Shown here in pieces: positions 7,400 through 17,433 of a DNA stretch of 64,000 nucleotides. The first letter of the stretch is position 1. Each line of letters starts with the position of its first letter. The translations under genes were made by a program, and so were the position numbers. The stretch covers positions 124,001 through 188,000 of the forward strand of contig CAJXVW010000002.1 in assembly GCA_913062645.1 (NCBI GenBank), read 5' to 3'. Origin of the DNA: an uncultured Mycoplasmatota bacterium. Its GTDB lineage: Bacteria > Bacillota_I > Bacilli_A > Izemoplasmatales > Izemoplasmataceae. Below the pieces are notes generated by a model. The model was not told the DNA's origin, ran no database searches, and was given only the letters and a program-made list of their open reading frames with translations.

Positions 7400-8776
7400 T
7401 TGAAGCATGAAAAACAATTACAAAAATATCGCGCGCAACTGGTGCGGGAAGGAGTGCTCCATTCCGTCATTTTTGGTATGTTGACGGGGGCGGTGATAGG
7501 ATTCATAACTTTCCTGGTCGGCGCCTTCACACGCACCAACGTCCTCTGGGTGGGCCTCGCCGTCACGATTGTGATTGCCGCGGTTGCCAGTTGGTTGTTC
7601 TACCGGTTCCGTTTCCGTCCGACGATAGAGGCTGTTGCCCGTCGCATCGATTTGAACGGCCTTCAAGAACGAACAATCACGATGGTTGAACTGCAACATG
7701 ATGATAGCTTCATGGCGAAGGTTCAACGCGAAAACGCAACCCAGGAGTTGAGCAAGCACACGTTCCAACTGGTTCATGCCAAAGCGTTTCTCAAGCCCTT
7801 GCTGGTGATGCTGTGTGCACTGATTCTTATGGGTGGCTCACTCGGTTTCATGATCACCCAAGTGAACGCCGCCATTGACGATCCACCAATCACCGATGAA
7901 CCAACCGATGATGAAATCTTTCAGGAGATGATCGATGAGCTGCTGAGCATCATCAACAATGCCAACATCGATGTCGAACTGAAAAGCGAACTCTATGGCA
8001 TGGTCGTAGATCTCGAAGCGCGAATTCCCACCTACGACACCTACATGGAGAAATACACCGACGTACTGGAAACCCGCAACGAGATCCTGCAGTTGATTGA
8101 GGACAACATCCTCGAACTGGAAGATTCCTTGATGAACATCGCCGAAGAGTTGCAAAAATACGAGACCACCGAAGTCCTAGGTCTGGCACTGGCCACCTGG
8201 GATGACGATCAGATCATCGCTGCCTTCGAGTACATGTACGATCGCATCGACGAACTGCTTGGACAAGAACTCTACGATGACATGCTGCAGACTGCAATCG
8301 ACATCGAAACCGCGTTGGCCGATGCCGCCGGTACCGATGAAGCGATGGCGGCAGCCCTGCAGCAGCTTGCCGACGCTTACCGCGCCGCAATCGAAGACTT
8401 CCAGCCCGGCGATGAAACGGAAACGCTGGACGACTTCCAAGTCGGACAAGATGCCGCCCTTCAAGAGTTACTCGCTGCCGTTCAAGCCCTTCGCGAACTC
8501 GTCGAAGAACTGATGGAGCTACAGGAAGAACTTGAAGAGGAAATCGAACAAGTCGATGAGTTCCCGATGTTCCTACCCTGGCCCGAAGACGATGACAGTG
8601 GAGAAGAACCCAATGATCCGGATACGACATCGGAAAACATGGTCATCGATGGTGAAACCCCGTATGAAGACGTCTACGACAGCTACTACGAGGAAGCGAT
8701 GGACTGGCTGACCAGCGAATCCCTCCCCGAAGAAATGCGTCAAATCATCGAAAACTACTTCGACATGTTGAAATAA
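7400..8776 (+). CDS. Membrane protein at the head of the MoxR/vWA operon
   Basis: About 458 residues from TTG 7400, which has GGTGA at good spacing; TTG 7388 and GTG 7391 are alternatives. Two membrane segments lie at ~22-65 and a third at ~128-150 (LLVMLCALILMGGSLGFMI). The remaining ~300 residues are very acidic, helical and probably extracellular (DEPTDDEIFQEMIDELLS; LMELQEELEEEIEQVDEFP). Proteins of this shape commonly start MoxR-DUF58-vWA operons in Bacillota. Their role is unknown; a receptor or anchor for the vWA proteins is plausible. Confidence 0.75.
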   Translation: MKHEKQLQKYRAQLVREGVLHSVIFGMLTGAVIGFITFLVGAFTRTNVLWVGLAVTIVIAAVASWLFYRFRFRPTIEAVARRIDLNGLQERTITMVELQHDDSFMAKVQRENATQELSKHTFQLVHAKAFLKPLLVMLCALILMGGSLGFMITQVNAAIDDPPITDEPTDDEIFQEMIDELLSIINNANIDVELKSELYGMVVDLEARIPTYDTYMEKYTDVLETRNEILQLIEDNILELEDSLMNIAEELQKYETTEVLGLALATWDDDQIIAAFEYMYDRIDELLGQELYDDMLQTAIDIETALADAAGTDEAMAAALQQLADAYRAAIEDFQPGDETETLDDFQVGQDAALQELLAAVQALRELVEELMELQEELEEEIEQVDEFPMFLPWPEDDDSGEEPNDPDTTSENMVIDGETPYEDVYDSYYEEAMDWLTSESLPEEMRQIIENYFDMLK

Positions 8777-8833
8777 GACGAAAACGCAAACCCCAATTTA
8801 TAAACAAATCCAATCGAATACAAGGAGTCCATC

Positions 8834-9910
8834 ATGGTAAACGAAAACAGTTTGAAACAATTCAGTAAGAAAAGCGATCTCATCTTCGAACAGCTGAAAC
8901 GCGATTTCATCGGACAAGAAGAAGTTGTTGAGAATACCGTCATCGCAATGATCGCCGGCGGCAACATTCTGCTAGAGGGTGTCCCCGGAGTCGGTAAGAC
9001 CCGTCTCGTGCGTTCGCTCGGTCGAGTCTTCAACCTGCCATTCTCCCGCATTCAGTTTACACCTGATTTGATGCCGGCCGACGTCACCGGCACGAACATC
9101 ATCGTCAAAGACGACAAAGGAAACTCGAAGTTCAAGTTCCAGCCCGGACCGATCTTCAGCAACATCATCCTCGCCGATGAAATCAACCGCGCCACGCCAA
9201 AAACGCAAAGCGCCCTGCTGGAAGCGATGCAGGAGCACACGGTTACCGTCATGGGTGACACGATGGCGCTCAACGAACCGTTCTTCGTGCTCGCCACGCA
9301 GAACCCAATCGAACAGGACGGAACCTACCCCCTTCCCGAAGCACAAATGGACCGATTCATGTTCAAACTGCTCATCACGTACCCCAACTTGAAAGAACTC
9401 AACGAAATCGTTTCGATGACTCAGATCACCATGGAAGAAGTCGCAGAATCCGTTTGCAACGCAGAGGAACTACTTGAAATGCGCAAAACCGCCAAAGAAA
9501 TCCCCGTTGCCAGCGAAGTCCAGATGTACGCCATGAAATTGACGATGGCAACCCATCCCGACAGCGAAGTAGCCGCCGCAGTCACCCACAAGTATGTCCG
9601 TTATGGTGCCTCGCCCCGTGCGGCTCAAGCCCTGATCACGGCCGGCAAAGTCCGCGCCTTGATCAACGGTCGTTTCAATGTTTCTTATGCCGACCTGAAC
9701 ACGTTGGCCAGCCCCATCCTGAGACATCGCATCAAACCAAACTTCGAAGCCATCACCGAACACGTCTCGACTGACGACATCATCAAGCAGATCATCAAGG
9801 AACTTGGTCACGACACGCCCGAGCCCACCGGCAACCATCGCCCGCAAGCTCCGACATCCCCTGACGACGTCGAAGGCAAGACCAAGAAATCCAAAAAAGA
9901 CCGGAAATAA
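8834..9910 (+). CDS. MoxR-family AAA+ ATPase
   Basis: 358 residues, ATG behind AAGGAG. It has Walker A GVPGVGKT (49-56), Walker B LADEINR (113-119), the MoxR insert NPIEQDGTYPLPEAQMDRFMF, and a C-terminal lid (RYGASPRAAQALI). The tail after ~residue 335 is Lys/Pro-rich and disordered. MoxR ATPases act as chaperones that remodel or insert cofactors into vWA-domain partners. Those partners are encoded in the next three genes with small gaps or overlaps, so this is a complete MoxR-vWA module. Confidence 0.95.
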   Translation: MVNENSLKQFSKKSDLIFEQLKRDFIGQEEVVENTVIAMIAGGNILLEGVPGVGKTRLVRSLGRVFNLPFSRIQFTPDLMPADVTGTNIIVKDDKGNSKFKFQPGPIFSNIILADEINRATPKTQSALLEAMQEHTVTVMGDTMALNEPFFVLATQNPIEQDGTYPLPEAQMDRFMFKLLITYPNLKELNEIVSMTQITMEEVAESVCNAEELLEMRKTAKEIPVASEVQMYAMKLTMATHPDSEVAAAVTHKYVRYGASPRAAQALITAGKVRALINGRFNVSYADLNTLASPILRHRIKPNFEAITEHVSTDDIIKQIIKELGHDTPEPTGNHRPQAPTSPDDVEGKTKKSKKDRK

Positions 9911-9922
9911 CAAGTCCATTTC

Positions 9923-10822
9923 ATGAAACACAATATCATCAATGATGATTTTATCAGTCGCCTGGAGACAATCGCGCTCTACATGCAAGCCCAGATGAAA
10001 GGGTATTTCGGAGGTATCCACCGCACGAAAGCCTATGGCAGCACCGTCGAATTCGCGGACTTTCGCGAGTACGAACTGGGCGACGACATCCGACGCATCG
10101 ATTGGAACCTGTTCAGTCGCTTCGAAAAATACTTCATCAAGTTGTTCGTTGATGAACGCCAGATGCACACGCAAATCTTTTTGGATTGTTCCGCATCCAT
10201 GGGAAAAACCGACAAACGCAAGGCCGAGTATGCTATCCGCTTGATTGCGGCGCTTGGTTTTTTGTCGGTACAAAACATGGACAAGACCTCATTCATGCTG
10301 ATGCAGGGTGACTATGCGGAAGATCTGTGCGGTGTCGTCACCGGGAAAGAAGCGTTTTATCTGAGCACCGCCGATTTGGAAGAAATCACCTTCAGCGGGG
10401 AAACGAACATCGAAGCGGCCATCACGAACATCCATGACATGAGTAAGAACGACGGACTGTCCGTCGTGATTTCCGACTTCCTGACCGAAAGCAACTGGAA
10501 AAAAGCGATCGATTACTTGTTGTACCACAAACGGCAAGTACTCGTCATCCAACTGCTCTCGCCGGAGGAAATCGATCCGCTGTACAATGGCCGTACCTTC
10601 CTACGCGACGTGGAAGCCGCCGACATCATCGACGACAAAAACATGAAGATGCGCATCAACAAAGCCAACTATCTGGCATACAAAGAAGCCCTTAAGGACT
10701 ACATTGCCGACATCCGCTCCTTCTGTTCGAAACGCGGTGTCCGCTTCTTCTCCGTCAACACCGACATGCCTGTGGAAGAATTGATCTTCGGCAAACTGAT
10801 GGAATCGGGTGATGTGCGATGA
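9923..10822 (+). CDS. DUF58 protein with vWA MIDAS motif
   Basis: 299 residues, no membrane segment. The DUF58 signature REYELGDDIRRIDWNLFSR lies at ~49-66. A vWA metal-binding motif, D88-x-S90-x-S92 (LDCSASM), follows. This is the usual cytoplasmic partner of MoxR. The start has a weak ribosome-binding site (CAAGTCC) 12 bp after the MoxR stop. The next gene starts inside its stop codon (ATGA), so translation is coupled. Confidence 0.93.
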   Translation: MKHNIINDDFISRLETIALYMQAQMKGYFGGIHRTKAYGSTVEFADFREYELGDDIRRIDWNLFSRFEKYFIKLFVDERQMHTQIFLDCSASMGKTDKRKAEYAIRLIAALGFLSVQNMDKTSFMLMQGDYAEDLCGVVTGKEAFYLSTADLEEITFSGETNIEAAITNIHDMSKNDGLSVVISDFLTESNWKKAIDYLLYHKRQVLVIQLLSPEEIDPLYNGRTFLRDVEAADIIDDKNMKMRINKANYLAYKEALKDYIADIRSFCSKRGVRFFSVNTDMPVEELIFGKLMESGDVR

Positions 10823-12663
10823 GACTGCTTACTCCACTTGGTCTGCTTGGTCTGATCGGCGTCTTGCTCCTGATTCTGATCTATGTCCTCAAACCCAAAT
10901 ACCAAGAACGCACCATTTCCAGCACCTTTGTCTGGAAACTGAGCCTCAAATACAAGAAACAGAAACTGCCGTTCCAATGGCTGAAAAGTTCGCTGATCGT
11001 CATTCTGCAGTTTCTGATTCTCGGCATTCTGACATTCGCGATGATGTCGCCGATCCTTGAACTCGACTCGAAAAGCGGCGAGAAAATCGTCATCCTCGAC
11101 GCATCCGCCAACATGCTCACCGAGCACAACGGACGGACGCGTTTCGAACGGGCCGTTCAGGAAATCGGCGCGTTGGCCGATTCGACCACGCCCGATCATC
11201 GCTTCACGGTCATCCTTGCTGCGCGCGATGCATCGTTCATCGCTCGTCGCCTCGACTCGTCGCAATACATCAAACAACTGTTAAGCGAATCAGAGGCGAC
11301 TTACGAAAGTGCCGACATGGATGCCGCAATCAGTCTAACCGAAGGCGTCCTAGCCGAGAACCCCGAAGCGGAAATCATCCTCTTCACCGGCAACCAGTAT
11401 TCGGAAACCGGTGCGATTACCGTCCGCAACATGGCCGATGACGAATGGAACGTGGCCATCCTCGATTTCTCCTCGGATCTCAACGAGGGATACTACGAGT
11501 TCACTGCCGATGTAGCCAGTTTCAATGACGATACCGAACTCACGGTATCGCTCTACATCGACGACGAGTACCGTGACGTCATCACCATCGATGCTGTGGC
11601 CAATCAATCTTACAGCGTGACCTTCGATGACTTATTCGTACTGGATTATGCGAAGGCTGAAGTCATTGTCGAGTACGACGACGACTTCACCTATGACAAC
11701 GAGTTTGTCATATACGGATACGACAATGAAGTATTCAATGTCCAACTTGTTAGCGAGAATCCAAGATTCTTGCAATCAGCACTGCTGACCCTTGGCAACT
11801 TCAAAATCGACGTTCCAGTCGCACCAGATGACGCCACGCCGATGCCGATCGAATACACCGGATACGATTTGTACATCTTCGATGGCATCGAACCAGAATT
11901 CATGCCGGCCGACGGATCGGTCTGGCTGATCAATCCACCCGCGATCCCCGGCGAGACGGAACTGACGCTCGGTACGGAGTTGACTGGTGATTTCACGTTA
12001 TCGGCACCTCTCGCAATGCCATCTAGCGAAGAGGCGATTCTCAATCACATCGCCCCGTCCGAAATCACGCTGTCCGCATACACGTTCGTGAGCAATTACG
12101 GCAGTTACGAGCCGGTGCTCATGCGCGACAGTGATCCCGTCATCCTGACCAAAGACATGGATGGCCAGAAGCTAGTGATCTTCACGTTCAGTCTGCACCA
12201 CTCCAATCTCCCGATCATCCCCGACTATATCCTGCTCACCTACAATCTGTCACGATACTCGGTTCAAAACATGGTAGAGCAGTTCTTATTTGTACCTGGT
12301 GATACCATCAACGTTAGGCGCAAACCGTCCGCTTTCGACATCACCGTCGAAACCAGCGGCGAAGCCACCCAATATGATACGTTCCCGGTAACGTTCGAAG
12401 CTACGACACCCGGAGAATACCGGATCACCCAGACCTTGCCTTCGGGCGCTGAACCTACTGTCGACTTTTTCGTCCGCATCGAAGCCAATCAATCGAACTT
12501 CGATTACGACTATGGCGTATTGTCCGATCCGATCGTTCCCGCCAACACCACACCAACCGACGACGGAAATCGCGACACGACAGATCTCATCTATATTCTC
12601 ATGGGATCAATGATTCTTATCATGCTGATTGAATGGGGGTTGCATTACAATGAACACAATTGA
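10819..12663 (+). CDS. BatA-like membrane protein with degenerate vWA domain
   Basis: 614 residues. It has an N-terminal BatA-type segment (helix 6-24, then a second helix ~56-78), a vWA-like fold beginning VILDASANM with D94, S96 and N98 in place of the normal D-x-S-x-S, extracellular beta-rich regions, and a C-terminal helix (~588-608) with a short tail. The altered MIDAS may no longer bind metal, which would make it a structural partner of the next protein. It overlaps the DUF58 gene by 4 bp and the following gene by 14 bp. Confidence 0.88.
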   Translation: MRLLTPLGLLGLIGVLLLILIYVLKPKYQERTISSTFVWKLSLKYKKQKLPFQWLKSSLIVILQFLILGILTFAMMSPILELDSKSGEKIVILDASANMLTEHNGRTRFERAVQEIGALADSTTPDHRFTVILAARDASFIARRLDSSQYIKQLLSESEATYESADMDAAISLTEGVLAENPEAEIILFTGNQYSETGAITVRNMADDEWNVAILDFSSDLNEGYYEFTADVASFNDDTELTVSLYIDDEYRDVITIDAVANQSYSVTFDDLFVLDYAKAEVIVEYDDDFTYDNEFVIYGYDNEVFNVQLVSENPRFLQSALLTLGNFKIDVPVAPDDATPMPIEYTGYDLYIFDGIEPEFMPADGSVWLINPPAIPGETELTLGTELTGDFTLSAPLAMPSSEEAILNHIAPSEITLSAYTFVSNYGSYEPVLMRDSDPVILTKDMDGQKLVIFTFSLHHSNLPIIPDYILLTYNLSRYSVQNMVEQFLFVPGDTINVRRKPSAFDITVETSGEATQYDTFPVTFEATTPGEYRITQTLPSGAEPTVDFFVRIEANQSNFDYDYGVLSDPIVPANTTPTDDGNRDTTDLIYILMGSMILIMLIEWGLHYNEHN

Positions 12664-15298
12664 TTCCATCCTCATTCAATTTGAATATCCTTGGCTGCTC
12701 CTGCTGCTGATTCCCGTGATCGTGTTGCCGCTAATCCCCTTTTTCCGTCTCAAGAAACAACACCGTCGGACCCGCAGCCGGATCACCACACTGGTGCTCC
12801 GAACCATCACGCTGATTCTCGCAGTTCTCGTGTTGTCCGGTATGAACATCGAATCACGAACGATCAACAACCAGGATGAGATCATCATCCTCGTCGATGC
12901 CTCGGAAAGCATCAGTTCTTCACTCGAGCGAATGAACGCTCAGATCGAATCAATCATCGAAGAAAGCGACGGCAAATACGATGTCGGCATCATCACATTC
13001 GCCAATGGCAACATCTACAACGTGCGAATGACCGACAACATCAACACCATCTTCGAGCGATACATCAACACCAACAGCAAACCCGACGCCAGCGGCACCA
13101 ACATCGGCGTCGCCCTGTCCTATGCCAGGTCACAGTTGTCGAATCCCCAACAAGGTCGCATCATCCTCCTGACCGACGGTCTCGAAACCGATGACAACGC
13201 GCTGCAGACAGTGCGCAATATCGCCGATTCGGGTGTCCGCATCGACACCATCTACTTCTCGCCAAACAGTCATTATTTCGAATTCCAAGTCAATTCCGTA
13301 ACGGTACCCGAACGAGTCAATGTCGGCGAAATGGTCGAACTTTCAGTAAATGTGCAAAGTACGGTTTCTGGCGACGGCGTGCTGTCCGTCTATGACAACA
13401 GCAATCTGATTTATCAAGAAACGATCGCGATGAACGGTTACGAAGAAACGTTCACATTCGACTACATGTTCAACTCCGGCGGTCTGCATGAACTGTACTT
13501 CGACATCGAAGGCGAGTTCGACACCGTCACGGAAAACAATAGTTATTACTCCTATGTCAACATCGATGCCTCCAGCAACATCCTGATCATCGAGGGAACC
13601 ACCGGCGAATCCGTGCAAATGGTGGATCTGCTGGGCAGCGACCATGCCATCACGGTGGTCGACACCGACAACCTGCCAACCACCATTACCGCCCTGCAAG
13701 TATACGACGAAGTGATCCTGATGAACGTTCAAAACGCACAACTTAGCGCCAACTTCGTTCAGAATCTCGACATCTACGTCAATCAGCTTGGCGGCGGACT
13801 CTTGACCATCGGCGGCGACCAGGCATATGTCGAAGACGACATGAGCGGTTCCGCCTTAGAAGACATGTTACCTGTCGTATCCTCGACATCCGCACGTCCG
13901 ATCGCCGTCATGTACGTGATCGACTCATCCGGTAGCATGAACGACCTGATCGGAAACAGCGGCAAAACCCGCTTCGAACTAGCCAAAGACGGTGCAGTGG
14001 CCAGCGTCAATGCGCTCGCCGACCGCGATTACTTCGGTCTGGTCTCGTTCAACAGTGTCGCCAACGTTGCGATTCCGTTGACACCGGCATCGCGTCGAGA
14101 TGAGATTATCACCGACATCGTCGCCTTACAGACGGCAAGTGGAACGATGTACAAGGACGGTCTGGAACTGGCCGCATCGGCACTCAAGACGATGAGTGAC
14201 TATTACATCAAACACATCATCTTCATCACCGATGGAACCGCCACCGATGACCGCGATGCTTTCACGGCCGTAGTTGAAGGCCTCGATGATTTCAACATCA
14301 CCTTGTCCGGCATCGCCATTTACCGGCACGACTTCTTCACATCGAACGTCGTGGAAGAACTTGCCGACATTGGCGGCGGACGATACTATTACATTCAAGA
14401 TGCACTGACACTGCCATCAATCATGGTCACCGAAAGCACCACCTCGGCCATCGAGTACATCAATGAAGGCGTGTTCGAACCAACCATAACCAACTACACA
14501 TCCGTCGTCACCGGCATTGACGATTTGCCAAATCTTGGTGGATACTACGGAACACTCGTCAAGGAAGAGGCGACCCTGGTTCTCTCGACCAATGAGGAGC
14601 TACCGCTCTATGCATCCTGGGATTACGGCAGCGGTCGAGTCGGCAGTTTCACCAGCGACTTGAACGGCGGTTGGTCGGCAAATTATTTCACGGATGAACG
14701 AGGCGCTACGCTGATTCGCAACATCGTCGGCAGTCTCTTCCCGGAAAAATCGATGGAAGAGAAGGCCATCTCCGCCGAGTTCCTGAGTGACAACTTCACC
14801 TCCACCGTCAAAATTACCGGCGACCTTCAGGAAAGCGATACGATCACGGCTGAAGTAACCGATCCTGCGGGAACGACCACGCAGGTTCTGCTCAATCGCG
14901 TCTCCACCGGTGTGTTCAACGGCAAGTTCAACACACGCGTGCCTGGCATCTACACCTTGTCGGTCAGCAAGGAGAATCAAAGCGGCAATGTCGTGTCGGA
15001 ATCCTTTGAATACACATCCTTCTCTTATTCCGAAGAATACGACGTGTTTCTCGACTCCAACGAAGGCTTTCAGCTGATCTCACAAATCTCCGAGCTCGGC
15101 AATGGCAAAATCTTATATACCACCGACGGAGTCTTCACCGAAGAAGCCCAGGTGATGATTAACACCTACGATCCGACCATTCTCTTCCTGGCGCTAATGA
15201 TGGCATTCTTCGTTCTTGACATCTTCGCCCGCAAATTCAAATTCAAGTGGCCGCACGAGATTATTCGTTCGCTGACCACTCGACAAAGCAACGCATGA
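12650..15298 (+). CDS. Large membrane protein with two vWA domains and a GATase1-like domain
   Basis: 882 residues from ATG 12650 (GGGGG upstream); an in-frame TTG seven codons earlier is less likely. Helices lie at ~14-32 and ~47-65. The first vWA has D83-x-S85-x-S87 and an ILLTDG strand. A class-I glutamine-amidotransferase-like region follows at ~305-410, then a second vWA with a perfect MIDAS, D425-S-S-G-S-M, and a FITDG strand. A C-terminal anchor sits at ~845-862. It is the end product of the MoxR module: a surface metal-dependent adhesion or assembly protein with two vWA heads, one of them fully canonical. Confidence 0.9.
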   Translation: MNTIDSILIQFEYPWLLLLLIPVIVLPLIPFFRLKKQHRRTRSRITTLVLRTITLILAVLVLSGMNIESRTINNQDEIIILVDASESISSSLERMNAQIESIIEESDGKYDVGIITFANGNIYNVRMTDNINTIFERYINTNSKPDASGTNIGVALSYARSQLSNPQQGRIILLTDGLETDDNALQTVRNIADSGVRIDTIYFSPNSHYFEFQVNSVTVPERVNVGEMVELSVNVQSTVSGDGVLSVYDNSNLIYQETIAMNGYEETFTFDYMFNSGGLHELYFDIEGEFDTVTENNSYYSYVNIDASSNILIIEGTTGESVQMVDLLGSDHAITVVDTDNLPTTITALQVYDEVILMNVQNAQLSANFVQNLDIYVNQLGGGLLTIGGDQAYVEDDMSGSALEDMLPVVSSTSARPIAVMYVIDSSGSMNDLIGNSGKTRFELAKDGAVASVNALADRDYFGLVSFNSVANVAIPLTPASRRDEIITDIVALQTASGTMYKDGLELAASALKTMSDYYIKHIIFITDGTATDDRDAFTAVVEGLDDFNITLSGIAIYRHDFFTSNVVEELADIGGGRYYYIQDALTLPSIMVTESTTSAIEYINEGVFEPTITNYTSVVTGIDDLPNLGGYYGTLVKEEATLVLSTNEELPLYASWDYGSGRVGSFTSDLNGGWSANYFTDERGATLIRNIVGSLFPEKSMEEKAISAEFLSDNFTSTVKITGDLQESDTITAEVTDPAGTTTQVLLNRVSTGVFNGKFNTRVPGIYTLSVSKENQSGNVVSESFEYTSFSYSEEYDVFLDSNEGFQLISQISELGNGKILYTTDGVFTEEAQVMINTYDPTILFLALMMAFFVLDIFARKFKFKWPHEIIRSLTTRQSNA

Positions 15299-15347
15299 TG
15301 GCTCGCAAGTCACGATGCGAGTCAACCAGCTGAAAGGAGAATACTCC

Positions 15348-15389
15348 ATGATCCGATTGACGAGTATGCACGATAACAATGTTATATAA
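15348..15389 (+). CDS. 13-codon leader ORF overlapping the CotH gene start
   Basis: AAAGGAG (15333-15339) is perfectly placed for ATG 15348. That frame encodes MIRLTSMHDNNVI and stops at TAA 15387-15389, 11 bases past the CotH start at 15379 and in a different frame. The CotH ATG itself has no good ribosome-binding site. The arrangement suggests translational coupling or a regulatory leader peptide. A frameshift artefact is the alternative. A small hairpin, CTCGCA-N8-TGCGAG (15302-15321), precedes it. Confidence 0.4.
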   Translation: MIRLTSMHDNNVI

Positions 15390-17331
15390 GGCGAGAGCGT
15401 TGCAGTTGCTTCTCGGCGCCTTGTTGTTTGTCGTGTTGTCCGCCTGCAACGGCGGACCACCGGAATACACGATCACCTTTGACACCATGACGGAAGCGAC
15501 GATCGATCCGATCACCGCTCCCGCGGGAGAAGCCATCTACAAACCAGACGATCCCGTTCGCGAGGGATACCGGTTCAATGGTTGGCAACGTGATGAAGAC
15601 ATGTTCCTGTTCAGTGTCATGCCGGATGAGGACATCGTACTAACCGCAGACTGGAGCAAATACTATACGATCTTCTTTGATTCCGACGGTGGTTCGATGA
15701 TCGACCCGATCATCATCGCCGAGGGCGACCCGATCGCCCTCGATACCGAACCCACCAAGGATCATTTCAAGTTCACTGGCTGGAATTACAACGGCAATCC
15801 GTTCGATCTCGAAACGATGCCGTCGGGGGACATGATGCTGACAGCGACATGGACGCCAGCTTCCACTATCACCTTCGATGCGATGGTTTTCGATCGCTAC
15901 CTTGGCGAATACGTCGAAGTCGATGTACCGCCGATTGTCGAAGTGGCAGGGGAACCAATCAGCGCACCGGAGATTCCCGAGTATTTGGAATACAAGTTTC
16001 TCTCTTGGCAGCGCAATGGTATCGATTATGAGTTCACGACGATGCCGGACAACGACATCACGCTGACGGCCAACTGGCTGCAACTGTCGAACTTGCCTGC
16101 CTTGTTCATCGATCTCTACGAAGAGGACAATACGGTCGTCCCTCTCTCGACGGTCACGCGCGAGATATATGAAACCAGCACAATATCGTTGGAAAACACC
16201 GACGAGGAGTTTCAGATCCACAATGCTTCCGCCCTTTTCAAGGGCCGTGGCGAAGGCTCCTGGTGGGATTCCGGCGACAAACGTGGCTATCGTCTCAAGT
16301 TCGATGAGGAGCAATCGATTCTCGGCAGTGTTCCCAATCGACACTGGGTCCTGCTGGCGGGAGCGAACTTTGACGATGTCACCATGTTCCGCAACAAACT
16401 GGCATTCAACATGACCAACGAAATCTTCTCCAATATCGATTACGCGACTTACAATCAATGGGTCGACGTCTACATCAACGGCGAATATCGCGGCGTGTAC
16501 CTACTTACCGAACATGTCCGCGTCGACGAAGGCCGCATAGACATCGAATCCGAATACGGGGAACTCGACACCGGCTATTTGATTGAGTATGACGCCTACG
16601 CCGAAGGTGTCCCGGGCATCGACTTCTTCCGGGTCGACGGTGTCCGCTACCCCTTCAGCATGCATTATCCGGAACCGGATGAGTTCGTCGAGAACGGCTT
16701 TACATCAGAACAGTACCGTGCTCAGGTGACCTACATTCAAGGCCTTGTGCAGAACATGGTCACCGCCGTCATGGACAAGGACTTCGAGGCATTCGGCGAG
16801 TACGCCGACATCGATTCCTTCATCGACATGTACATTTTGCACGAATTTTTCAAAAACATCGACACCGGCTACAGTTCGTTCTTCATTTACCGTGAACCCG
16901 GCGGCAAACTAACGGCTGGACCACCCTGGGACTTCGATGCCACGCTCGGCAGTTCGCCGACCCGCGGCAACGGATCCCCACTCGGCATCTACGTTGGTTT
17001 GTCCGTTCAAGCCTTTTCATCCCGCACGGCAAGCGAACTGTTGATCACCCTGTATGACACCCCGGAGTTCAAAACCGCTGTGGTCGCACGCTGGACCACC
17101 CTGTCCCCCATCATCCAGGCCTACATCGATGACACCCTGACCGAAGAGATGATGGAGACCTACCGGTTTGCGATGGGTCGCAATTACGTCAAGTGGCCGT
17201 CGCCACAAGGGTACGGACCACCCACTACTCAGACCGAGGCCGAAGCGGATTGGATCATGCACATCGGTCGCCTCCGCGACTGGATGACCGATCGGCGCGA
17301 ATGGCTGGATGAGGAGTGGGCCATGGAATGA
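15379..17331 (+). CDS. CotH-kinase lipoprotein with three InlB-type repeats
   Basis: 650 residues. The signal peptide ends in lipobox LSAC (C23). Three Listeria-Bacteroides (InlB B) repeats follow at ~30-85, 92-155 and 160-232, each ending like LTADW, LTATW or LTANW. The rest (~240-640) is a CotH domain: KGRGEGSWWDSGDKRGYRLK opens it, and the conserved acidic pair lies in GPPWDFDATLG (D518, D520). CotH proteins are atypical protein kinases that phosphorylate spore-coat proteins in Bacillus; in other bacteria they are secreted with cellulosomal and surface proteins. Here it is anchored outside, next to large Ig-repeat lipoproteins that might be its substrates (inference). Confidence 0.9.
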   Translation: MLYKARALQLLLGALLFVVLSACNGGPPEYTITFDTMTEATIDPITAPAGEAIYKPDDPVREGYRFNGWQRDEDMFLFSVMPDEDIVLTADWSKYYTIFFDSDGGSMIDPIIIAEGDPIALDTEPTKDHFKFTGWNYNGNPFDLETMPSGDMMLTATWTPASTITFDAMVFDRYLGEYVEVDVPPIVEVAGEPISAPEIPEYLEYKFLSWQRNGIDYEFTTMPDNDITLTANWLQLSNLPALFIDLYEEDNTVVPLSTVTREIYETSTISLENTDEEFQIHNASALFKGRGEGSWWDSGDKRGYRLKFDEEQSILGSVPNRHWVLLAGANFDDVTMFRNKLAFNMTNEIFSNIDYATYNQWVDVYINGEYRGVYLLTEHVRVDEGRIDIESEYGELDTGYLIEYDAYAEGVPGIDFFRVDGVRYPFSMHYPEPDEFVENGFTSEQYRAQVTYIQGLVQNMVTAVMDKDFEAFGEYADIDSFIDMYILHEFFKNIDTGYSSFFIYREPGGKLTAGPPWDFDATLGSSPTRGNGSPLGIYVGLSVQAFSSRTASELLITLYDTPEFKTAVVARWTTLSPIIQAYIDDTLTEEMMETYRFAMGRNYVKWPSPQGYGPPTTQTEAEADWIMHIGRLRDWMTDRREWLDEEWAME

Positions 17332-17433
17332 CAACCGTTTCACAACAACGAATGGGCACAAAAGTAGACAATTACTTCATGCAAACGCAAGCACGCAGAT
17401 TGTCCTGCGGGTAAAAAACACAAGGAGGATCAA

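Noticed and set aside
15640-16458. 272-aa antisense frame under the CotH gene
   Set aside because: Shadow frame created by codon bias; no start signal.
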